A DNA stretch of 22,709 nucleotides, from assembly GCA_903970295.1 (NCBI GenBank), contig CAJCHQ010000505.1, forward strand, positions 1-22,709, in the 5' to 3' direction. The DNA comes from Bryobacterales bacterium. GTDB taxonomy: Bacteria > Cyanobacteriota > Vampirovibrionia > Obscuribacterales > Obscuribacteraceae. Below the pieces are notes generated by a model that was given only the letters and a program-made list of their open reading frames with translations, ran no database searches and was not told the origin of the DNA. Both the position numbers and the translations under genes were made by a program. Below are positions 7,990-14,300 of the stretch, piece after piece. The first letter of the stretch is position 1. The number at the start of each line of letters is the position of its first letter.

Positions 7990-8216
7990 ATCTCAAAAAA
8001 CAGGTAGGATACATAGGTATGGTCTCGGCGAAAACCAAGCTGGTGCGAACAGGGCGGCACTCGCCCCATGAGCCTGTGAAGGGGACGTAAAGACTGGAAG
8101 AGATCCTGGCGGCTTCTGTGAAGCAGGAACCCACCGTGTCAGCGGATCTAACTGCTTAGTCGGAATCCACTTCCTTCAGGGAGTGGAGGAGGTCAAGGAC
8201 GTAATATGATTGCAGA
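7990..8216 (+). ncRNA. Candidate orphan omegaRNA/reRNA (TnpB right-end guide RNA) with guide
   Basis: The segment ends with a GGAATCC box, a perfect 8-bp hairpin with one G-T pair (CCACTTCC 8167-8174, loop TTCA, GGGAGTGG 8179-8186), then AGGAGGTCAA at 8187-8196. A GGAATCC box, terminal hairpin and GGnnG-TCAA tail are the conserved right end of many IS605/IS607 TnpB elements, where the transcript acts as the omegaRNA scaffold and the flanking DNA as guide. Further stems fit: GGGCG/CGCCC at 8052-8066 and GCTTC/GAAGC at 8112-8124, the latter followed by CAGGAACCC, an echo of the terminal box. The guide would be about 8197-8216. No TnpB is encoded in the window, so this is either a deletion relic or a stand-alone guide RNA. 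The 5' boundary is a guess. The assignment rests on remembered element ends, not on a search. Confidence 0.5.
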
Positions 8217-8546
8217 ATGAGATATTCTGCGAATCAAAAGAGCGAGACTCGTGCGGCAATTCTGAAACCCGCTGGCACACTTTTCAAGGAATTGGGTTTT
8301 CAGGCAGGCAGTGTCGATAAGGTCATCGAAGCGGCTGGATTAATCGCCGGAGGATTTTATGCAGATTTTCCTTCGAAAGAAGATTTGTTCGTGGAAAGTC
8401 TGCGCAAAAGTCTGGGCGCTTTATCATTAGCGCGCGCCGTCGACAGCGAAGTGCTGGCGGATGAAATTCTTGTCGATTGCTTCCGTTTCGTGCACGAAGC
8501 TCTGGGCCCAGAGCTGCAAGAAAGTGAAGAAAGCCAAAATGACTAA
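8217..8546 (+). CDS. Truncated TetR/AcrR-family regulator (probable gene remnant)
   Basis: An open frame of 109 aa whose first 65 residues follow the TetR N-terminal helix-turn-helix: S-E-T-R-A-A-I-L, L-F-K-E-L-G-F, S-V-D-K-V-I-E-A-A-G-L, then G-G-F-Y-A-D-F-P-S-K-E-D-L-F. Full members are about 190-210 aa; here the ligand-binding and dimerisation domain is missing after roughly 40 further residues. The conserved D/E-A-A before the LF motif reads K-P-A, another sign of decay. The ATG lies immediately after the presumed guide of the guide-RNA-like segment, and the nearest strong purine run (GGAGGAGG) is about 24 bases upstream, too far for normal initiation. It overlaps the next gene by 8 bp. 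It may bind DNA as a small protein, but a pseudogene is more likely. Confidence 0.6.
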   Translation: MRYSANQKSETRAAILKPAGTLFKELGFQAGSVDKVIEAAGLIAGGFYADFPSKEDLFVESLRKSLGALSLARAVDSEVLADEILVDCFRFVHEALGPELQESEESQND

Positions 8547-8988
8547 ACCAGAAAAAATCCAGCCAGAGCCAATTTGTGTATATCAGAGGCATGCCTCGAA
8601 GAATTTCTATCAGTTTTTTGGTCTGCTCATAATTTTGGCATTGAATATCTCGATTGCCGGCAGTGACATCAGTCGCGGCATGGCCCATCGGTTTCTCGAC
8701 TGGCGGGCGACGTTGCCGACTTATGCATTCCTGATTTTCGTCGACCTGGTCATGTTTACGCCCATGTTCATGCAGGTCAAGCGCCTGCAATTCTTCGACG
8801 ACCGTCTGGTGATTGAAACATTATTTTGGAAAAGCAAGGTCAAATGGCAAGACATCGTCAGGTTCTGGCAACCACCGTACATGCGAGTGGCGGCGTTAAA
8901 AACCAAACGCTGCATTTATCTGATCAATCCACGTGATTTAGACGGCTTTGACGATTTGATCCTCAAAGTGAAAGAAAAGTTGGTTTAA
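8539..8988 (+). CDS. Small membrane protein with PH-like domain
   Basis: From ATG 8539 the protein has 149 aa. Two hydrophobic helices lie at about residues 24-42 and 61-80, followed by a cytoplasmic part (RLQFFDDRLVIETLFWKSKVKWQDIVRFW ... AALKTKRCIYLINP) with the strand-strand-W/I pattern of bacterial PH-like domains (bPH / YdbT-STM3941 type). The layout of two helices plus a C-terminal PH-like domain is common in small bacterial membrane proteins of unknown function. The longer frame from 8461 would sit inside the TetR-like frame and has no support. The start overlaps the TetR remnant's end (ATGACTAA) and the ribosome-binding site is weak (GAAGAAAG), so expression may depend on coupling. 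The domain call is moderate. Confidence 0.6.
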   Translation: MTKPEKIQPEPICVYQRHASKNFYQFFGLLIILALNISIAGSDISRGMAHRFLDWRATLPTYAFLIFVDLVMFTPMFMQVKRLQFFDDRLVIETLFWKSKVKWQDIVRFWQPPYMRVAALKTKRCIYLINPRDLDGFDDLILKVKEKLV

Positions 8989-9053
8989 CCGGTAGGCGTG
9001 GGTTTTAGCCCATATACTCATAGCGGTTGGCTCTGCCGGAGTTGAAATTTCGC

Positions 9054-9485
9054 ATGGCGGCAAAAAAGATTCGAGTCTTGATCGGCAAGCCCGGCTTGGA
9101 TGGTCATGATCGCGGAGCGAAGGTAGTGGCTAGGGCGCTGCGCGACGCCGGCATGGAAGTCGTCTACACGGGATTGCACCGTTCTCCAGAAGAAATCGTG
9201 GAGACTGCCATTCAAGAAGACGTGGACGCAATCGGGCTCAGTGTCTTGTCTGGCGCTCACATGACGCTTTTTCCGCGGGTGGTCGAATTACTGAAAGAGC
9301 AAGGTGCCGACGACATTCTGGTCTTCGGCGGGGGCGTCATCCCCGATGAAGACCGCGAGGAATTGCTTGCCAAGGGCATCGCCGAAATTTTCGTGCCTGG
9401 CAACGGCACTCAGCGCACAATCGAGTTTCTCAAGACGCGATTTGGCGAAAAAGCCCCACCAGTCAATGCTGCCAAGAAGCCATAA
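9054..9485 (+). CDS. Stand-alone cobalamin (B12)-binding domain protein, methylmalonyl-CoA mutase C-terminal type
   Basis: The 143-aa protein is essentially one B12-binding domain. It has D16-x-H18-x-x-G21 (the histidine that replaces dimethylbenzimidazole as lower Co ligand), S63-V-L65 and the glycine cluster G92-G93-G94. The opening R-V-L-I-G-K-P-G-L-D-G-H-D-R-G-A-K matches the small-subunit/C-terminal domain of methylmalonyl-CoA and related acyl-CoA mutases (MCM C-terminal family). The partner catalytic TIM-barrel subunit and the G-protein chaperone MeaB are not in the window. ATG 9054 is preceded by GGAG 12 bases upstream; a TTG at 9027 is in frame but less likely. It could be a separated mutase subunit encoded elsewhere or a B12 carrier/sensor; the former is the conventional reading. 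Confidence 0.88.
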   Translation: MAAKKIRVLIGKPGLDGHDRGAKVVARALRDAGMEVVYTGLHRSPEEIVETAIQEDVDAIGLSVLSGAHMTLFPRVVELLKEQGADDILVFGGGVIPDEDREELLAKGIAEIFVPGNGTQRTIEFLKTRFGEKAPPVNAAKKP

Positions 9486-9499
9486 GCTGGCTTTGTTTC
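9477..9499 (+). terminator. Weak intrinsic terminator after the B12-binding gene
   Basis: AAGCCA (9477-9482), loop TAAGC containing part of the stop codon, and TGGCTT (9488-9493) form a 6-bp stem followed by TGTTTCC. The T-run is imperfect, so confidence is low. Confidence 0.35.
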
Positions 9500-9522
9500 C
9501 TAAAATTAAATGTTTGGCAATC

Positions 9523-9531
9523 TGTTATAGA
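9523..9531 (+). promoter_or_regulatory. Possible extended -10 element (TGtTATAGA)
   Basis: TG-T-TATAGA about 140 bases before the 81-aa gene, with no clear -35. It resembles the second element 100 bases downstream and may be a minor start site or coincidence. Confidence 0.2.
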
Positions 9532-9625
9532 CGCCAGCCTGAAATGGGAATAGAACATAAGAGATAAGAGCCAGCTTAAATTTTCGGACTGCCCTAAAAT
9601 TTCTGCTTGCATCTCTTGAAAAGCG

Positions 9626-9634
9626 TGTTATAGT
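9626..9634 (+). promoter_or_regulatory. Extended -10 promoter (TGtTATAGT) for the 81-aa gene
   Basis: TG-T-TATAGT lies about 38 bases before the ATG at 9672. A TTGCAT at 9607-9612 is spaced 16 bp and matches the -35 consensus only partly. This would give a short leader ending in an AGG ribosome-binding motif eight to nine bases before the start. Confidence 0.4.
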
Positions 9635-9671
9635 TCTCGAACTGGAAATACACACCTCCTTCAGGTCCAGC

Positions 9672-9917
9672 ATGACGCATAATTTTTGGGATAAGAAAAA
9701 GAAAGCCCCCGGCAAGAACGGCGTTGACCTCAACAAACCGTCAATCAGTGTCGAGCGTGCTTTGTTCCAGAGCCTTTTCATCACGGCGGCATCGATTGTC
9801 GACGATAGAAAGACGACAGTGATGGATTATTCCCGCCTGTCAATGAGCACTATCCCGCGCGATTCGTACGATGAGCACGATCCTTACGCGGATTTGGTTC
9901 CTCAGACGCTGGGCTAA
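9672..9917 (+). CDS. Small hypothetical protein, 81 aa
   Basis: I do not recognise this gene. The 81-aa product is soluble and cysteine-free, with a lysine-rich start (residues 8-15 mostly K/G/P), a hydrophobic/amphipathic centre (RALFQSLFITAASIVDD at about 29-45) and an acidic, tyrosine-containing end. Support for it being real comes from its surroundings: a plausible promoter at 9626-9634, an AGG motif at normal distance from the ATG, a double stop (TAATAA) and a clean intrinsic terminator 20 bases after the stop. It is a single-gene unit between the B12-binding gene and the MazF-like gene. It could be a stress or regulatory protein; nothing in the sequence decides. Confidence 0.55.
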   Translation: MTHNFWDKKKKAPGKNGVDLNKPSISVERALFQSLFITAASIVDDRKTTVMDYSRLSMSTIPRDSYDEHDPYADLVPQTLG

Positions 9918-9938
9918 TAATTAAATTGTCTTATGCAG

Positions 9939-9965
9939 ACAGGGGTTGCCGCCCCTGTATTTTTG
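9939..9965 (+). terminator. Intrinsic terminator after the 81-aa gene
   Basis: ACAGGGG (9939-9945), loop TTGCCG and CCCCTGT (9952-9958) make a perfect 7-bp stem followed by ATTTTTG. An outer pair GCAGAC (9935-9940) and GTCTGC (9966-9971) could extend the structure. Placement is typical. Confidence 0.75.
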
Positions 9966-10044
9966 CGTCTGCCAAACCGAGGCTAGGTGCACTTTGGTCC
10001 TCCAACTCAGCCAAAATCTATAGCGATGTACGGAGAATGCTCAC

Positions 10045-10053
10045 TGGTACAAT
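10045..10053 (+). promoter_or_regulatory. Extended -10 promoter (TGgTACAAT) for the MazF-like gene
   Basis: TG-G-TACAAT lies 39 bases before the ATG at 10092, giving a leader of about 30 bases. No -35 is recognisable. Its position directly upstream of the toxin gene, with no room for an antitoxin gene between, argues that the toxin gene is transcribed alone. Confidence 0.4.
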
Positions 10054-10091
10054 GAGCTGGCACTATTTTCAACGACCTCCTTTACTAGAAA

Positions 10092-10520
10092 ATGTCCTCA
10101 AAGCCAGCGCCGGTTCCATCGAAACCTGCCGTATACAAGAAAGGCGATGTTGTTTTGGTGTCCTTTCCGTACACTACGGATGAAGGGCAAACCCAGACCA
10201 AACGCCGACCTGCCGTCATTATTTCCAATGACAACAATAACGCGCGCCTGGACGACGTCCTTTTGGTGCCGCTCACGAGCAATGTCACTCGCGCCGGGCG
10301 AGAGCCGACACAAGTCGTAGTTTCGATGGACTCGCCAGAAGGAAAAGCTGGCGGCCTTCGCCTCGATAGCGTGATCGATTGCACCGTTATTGCCACCATC
10401 CCCAAAACTTTATTGGTCAGCAGAATTGGCCAGTTTCCCCAGGAAACAATGGAGCGCGTAGATCAATGTTTGATGATTGCCATGTCGATCGGTCGACCAA
10501 TCGACGATAGCCCGGGCTAA
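10092..10520 (+). CDS. MazF/PemK-family toxin (type II TA endoribonuclease fold), orphan
   Basis: The 142-aa protein has the MazF/PemK core: G-D-V-V-L-V-S-F-P-Y-T at residues 18-28, the K-R-R-P-A-V-I-I-S strand at 37-45, and V-L-L-V-P-L-T-S at 56-63. The arginine of the RRP strand and the threonine/serine of PLTS are the usual catalytic-site positions of MazF mRNA interferases. Family members cleave RNA at short sequences and are neutralised by a small antitoxin normally encoded just upstream. Here no such gene is present between 9918 and 10091, and none follows within the convergent 82-bp gap. A proline-rich N-terminal extension of about 15 residues precedes the core. No ribosome-binding site is evident at ATG 10092. 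It may be a solitary MazF or use an antitoxin encoded elsewhere. Confidence 0.83.
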   Translation: MSSKPAPVPSKPAVYKKGDVVLVSFPYTTDEGQTQTKRRPAVIISNDNNNARLDDVLLVPLTSNVTRAGREPTQVVVSMDSPEGKAGGLRLDSVIDCTVIATIPKTLLVSRIGQFPQETMERVDQCLMIAMSIGRPIDDSPG

Positions 10521-10602
10521 TCAACCGCCAGTGTCGAGACTAATCGCCAATATGCCAATCGGGGTATGCCAAAATCCGCCAGCATTCCATGGCTCGCAGC
10601 AA

Positions 10603-11247
10603 CTAATTTACCGGTAACTCAGGATATCCGCCAAGAAAGTCTTGCGGCTTGAGCCAAAACATTTGTGCTAGCCATCCGGGCATCCACATCGAAGCGTCTC
10701 TCAATTCTTGTCTCTGCGTGCGATCGAATTTGTGCTGCGCTTTCAAAAATATGTGCAGTTTGCGATCAGCCTGGGGTAGGCTTTTCATCGCTCTAAAAAA
10801 TAAGCCGATGTGGCTGTTACCGAATCTGCGTGACAAGGGGTTGGCATTTCTTATATGCACACGGCAATTGCCATAATCTGAAGATTCACAAACAAATGAG
10901 GTCGAAGAGCCTGATGCAACCACAGTCGGTGCTAAATTGCCTTGAGTTGCGATTCCCAACACTTGGGCAGCATCTTTGCCATGTTGCACTAATGCATCCT
11001 TACTGAACGCGCGAGTTTTTGTCGCGACAATTTGCGCAAGTGGTGGCATCTTGGGATTTTCGTTATCGTCCGATGGTTTGAAAAAGACTCCACGCGCCGC
11101 TCGCACAATGATTTTTTTGTCAATTAATCTATAAAGTGCTGAGTCCACAGCTTTTCTCGGTCCAAAGTTGAGCAGCTCGCGCGTCGCGAACGTCTGCCCA
11201 TCCGCTAGTCCGAAAATAAATTTTCTGATTTTAGCAGTGATCCACAT
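10603..11247 (-). CDS. DUF6088 / AbiEi-type winged-helix antitoxin-like protein
   Basis: The 214-aa protein starts with a winged-helix-like segment (about residues 1-60): F-A-T-R-E-L-L-N-F-G-P-R-K-A-V-D-S-A-L-Y-R-L, then K-K-I-I-V-R-A-A-R-G-V-F-F. This L..G...AVD.AL.RL..K..I.R..RG.Y/F pattern is characteristic of AbiEi-type antitoxins and the DUF6088 family. The C-terminal part (residues 70-214) matches the DUF6088 layout with a conserved-looking R-F-G-N-S/H-I-G segment. AbiEi antitoxins repress their own operon and counter the nucleotidyltransferase toxin AbiEii. No AbiEii-like gene follows here; downstream is only the convergent MazF-like gene. ATG 11247 is well supported by GGGAGG about ten bases upstream. 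Two palindromes sit further upstream. Confidence 0.78.
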   Translation of the reverse strand: MWITAKIRKFIFGLADGQTFATRELLNFGPRKAVDSALYRLIDKKIIVRAARGVFFKPSDDNENPKMPPLAQIVATKTRAFSKDALVQHGKDAAQVLGIATQGNLAPTVVASGSSTSFVCESSDYGNCRVHIRNANPLSRRFGNSHIGLFFRAMKSLPQADRKLHIFLKAQHKFDRTQRQELRDASMWMPGWLAQMFWLKPQDFLGGYPELPVN

Positions 11248-11269
11248 CTTCTTTTTGCCTCCCGAAAGC

Positions 11270-11299
11270 TCAGAGGAAAATTGCGCATTTTTCCTCTGA
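11270..11299. promoter_or_regulatory. 11-bp inverted repeat upstream of the AbiEi-like gene
   Basis: TCAGAGGAAAA (11270-11280) and TTTTCCTCTGA (11289-11299) are perfectly complementary around an 8-base spacer that itself contains TGCGCA. It lies 23-52 bases before the ATG, where an operator would be expected. It also lies downstream of the leftward CPBP gene, so an RNA hairpin role in termination is possible, although no T-run follows on that strand. Confidence 0.6.
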
Positions 11300-11318
11300 A
11301 CTGCATTGCTATTCTGTC

Positions 11319-11332
11319 GAGGTGTACACCTC
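11319..11332. promoter_or_regulatory. 14-bp perfect palindrome GAGGTGTACACCTC
   Basis: A perfect two-fold symmetric site 72-85 bases before the AbiEi-like start and 58 bases past the CPBP stop codon. Symmetry without a spacer suits a dimeric DNA-binding protein better than a terminator. AbiEi-type antitoxins are known to bind inverted repeats upstream of their own operons; binding here is inferred. Confidence 0.55.
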
Positions 11333-11389
11333 CCCAGAAACTAGTAACGAGTCGAGTTGCAGAAAAGTTCAAAACAAACAGCAAAGTTT

Positions 11390-14300
11390 CTAGCTGTCAG
11401 AAACTTCTGTGTCAGAAATTTGTTGCTCTGTTTCTGCGATGGTAGTGTCTTCCACTTCTCGGCTGGCTGTGTTTAAGCTGGCGTAAAGCACATAGCCGAG
11501 AGGGATGAGCATGATCACCGTGACGCTGATGATGTCTTGAATGAATTGCGGTCTGCCGTGTGAAACCAAAATTCTCAAAGATGCGACGAGATTGCCAGTT
11601 GCTGCGGTGATGAAGTAGGCGGCGAGATTTTCGCGGGCTAATTTCGCCACAAGCAACCACAAGATCATGCTCGAAACAAAATAGCTGCAAGCTTGCAGAG
11701 CATATTCTTGCCAGTATCTTTCGCCGCTAGGGAAAATCAGGCTAAGCAGCAAGGTAAGCCAGAAGTAGAGGCCGAAGCTGCGAATGAACTTGGCGTAAAG
11801 TCCTACCGCAATGGCCGCGGCAAAGACGAATTCGATACCGTTGCTAAAAGCATCGCAAATGATCGCAAGGGCCGGGTTGAAAAAATTGACCAGGTACGAT
11901 GTGCCTTCTAGCGCGGAGGAGACAACTTCCGGCGAGAATTTGAAGCGCATATAGGCGAAGATGACATTGAATGCTTGCCAGCCAACGCCCACGGCGTAGC
12001 CGACGAGAGCTGCATCCAGCCACATCTGGCGATTGCTCGCCATCTCTTTGCCTTTATTTGGGTTGAAGGTGGTTTGAAATATGGAAGCGATTGTTGTGCG
12101 CGGCGCAAGCAGGCGCATGGCGCCGATGCCAAAGGCGGCGCTGACGATGCCGACGGAAAATTGCGAGATTACATCCAGAAAATCTCGCACTACTTCTTTG
12201 ATAAAAAAGATGATTAGAGGTGAATCAGTATCGTAATTTGAATAGTAAATGGGCCAGTCGTTTATGATCTTAGCCAGGGTTAGAGTCGACAGCATCAAAC
12301 CGAAAACCATTGCCGTTCTCCAGTTGATTGCTGAAGCCCGAATCACGCCTCGAGCCCAGAGCAGTCCCAGAATTCCGAAAACGAAATCGACGGCTAGAGG
12401 AACGTAGCCACAAATGCGCTCGCGCCAGTTGATAATTTTGCGTTTGAAGGTCCAGCTCTCAGGCACCGACCAGCCGCTGGAGAAGCCGCTAGGCTGGTCT
12501 CCGATGCATTTGATCTGGACTTTATAGTCGGCATCGCCAACTTTGAATTTGGGTACCTTAAAGTTGAATATCCAGTCGGTGCGATGTTCTTTTTTCTGTT
12601 CGGTCGGTGCTTCGATCGTATAAGGAAGCATTTCCGGATGATTTTTCCGGTAATAAGCTTCGACAACCTTGGCCGCTTCCTCCTTGGTTAAGGTGGCGCC
12701 AGGTTCGTCTTCTTCCTGAGTGACATTGACTTCAATCAATTTGCCGGTGCGATCGAATGCTACCGTATATTCGTTGCCGCTGGTTGGTTTGAAAAATCGC
12801 ACCGACCAAATGAAAGGTGTTTCCGGGCACATGGCTAGAGACTGAACGCGTGTAGGCTCCTTCTCATAGATATACTGAAATTGTTCGAGCGTTATACCAC
12901 TGCCCACCCAAGCGACGGCCGTGAAATTGTCCGGGCGTAAGCCGCGCTCTTCCAGGATCTCGCGGGCTTTTTTAATAGCTTCCTCGCGACTGTAAATAAT
13001 TGGCACTTCTGAGCCGAGGGTGGGGAAGAAAAATCCTAATTCCACGGCCCAGGCAAAGGCGATTGTCGAAGCTAAAATAACTCTTGTCGCCGTTTTAAGA
13101 GGTTTATAGAGATAGCTCCCCGGAGTGTGCTTGACCTCTTCAATCAATGAACTTTCTTTCGGCGTGATGAAATTTGCGTTGAGCAATTTTTCCTCGGGCG
13201 TGAAGACTTTTTGCTTTAGGCGCAGATAAACAGGTAAAGCGACCATGAGCAAGAAGGGCACGGCTGCGACATAGGCCGAGATCTGCAAGCTGGTGCCGGC
13301 GGCTGAAAATAATGGCGCCAAGCCCAGGAAGCTGTCGACGAGGTTGTGCGAAAGCAAGCAAGCCAGCAAGCCATATCGTCGCAAGATTGCACCATATACG
13401 GTGCCCACTACGGTCAGCTCGAGACCCCTGGCGTAGGGCGGCTCCTGTGGATAATTGCTGTGCATGAAAGCCCAGGCGGCGGCCTGCAATAAATTAGCCA
13501 GCCAGAACTTCTTGACGAATCTCTGAAAGACAGCCAGTCCCAACACGCGGTAAGTCAATTCTTCGGTCAAGCAGGCAATGAAGCCAATATTGATTGCTGA
13601 AAACGCCGGCACCGTTGTGCTCAGAGTCTCGACATTTTGGACTTCGAGCGGGCACCATAAACTGAACATCCGCCCTGATATGTAATAAATCACCAGCCAA
13701 CCCAGATGCAGACCGAATGTGGCAACGCCAGCCAAAGCGCCTTCAAGTGTTTGACGGGTGCCTAAGCCCTGCCAGGAGAAAATTTTCTCCATTGAGATTT
13801 GATTCGGCGTCGAGACGCGATAAAGAGGTTCGACCGCAGCCACCAGCATGAACGTCTGGAAAAAGCTGGTGACACCGCTCCACAAGGCACCGAGAACGAA
13901 TTCCATCATGAAGCCATCCCAGGGGGCGGTGGTGGAATATTCGGAGTGAATCGAGCTGGGCAATGAATTGAGTGACTCGAAAATGGCAAGTGCTGAATAG
14001 ACGAGAGCGACAATCAGAGAAAAGCGCCAGCGAATGTAGCTGTTGGCGAAAGCCCAGATGAAGACAAAGAAAACACCGGTGTTGAGAGCTGTGTAGAAGA
14101 TGCTGGCCACGTCTTCGAGAGCATTGTTATAGGAGCGCAGTTTGCTGAATTTCCGTTTCCACGATTCCGGAATATAGAGAAAGTGGTTGATTTGAGTGAC
14201 TGTATTGCCTGAGATATAAGCGTAAGCACGCAGTTTGGCGCCTTTGAACGTTTGTTTAGTGTCTTCCCAGGTGAAGTAATGATCGGTGCGATGTGACTGA

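Larger units (their letters stand above)
7662..8216. other. 555-bp gene-free region with minisatellite and guide-RNA-like sequence
   Basis: No convincing protein gene lies here. The left part (7662-7917) is the upstream region of the leftward decarboxylase and shows nothing I can name. It is followed by a 13-bp minisatellite (7918-7970), an A-rich stretch (7973-8002), and a structured RNA-like segment to about 8196 that resembles the right end of IS605/IS607-type TnpB elements. A reading frame across this region (7710-8090, forward) has unnatural composition in its first part. Only its last 25 or so residues could be a TnpB tail relic. Confidence 0.6.

Noticed and set aside
7710..8090. A forward frame across the intergenic region, considered as a TnpB C-terminal fragment.
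   Set aside because: Most of it translates the decarboxylase upstream region and the minisatellite. Only the last 25 residues could be a tail relic, and they show no zinc-finger or catalytic motif.
9926..10183. An 85-aa frame upstream of and overlapping the MazF-like gene, considered as a missing antitoxin.
   Set aside because: It runs through the terminator hairpin and promoter region, overlaps the toxin gene by about 90 bases in another frame, and has no antitoxin-like DNA-binding or acidic tail pattern.
11270..11299. Intrinsic terminator for the CPBP operon.
   Set aside because: The hairpin is strong, but no T-run follows on the minus strand; I list it as a regulatory palindrome with termination as an alternative.
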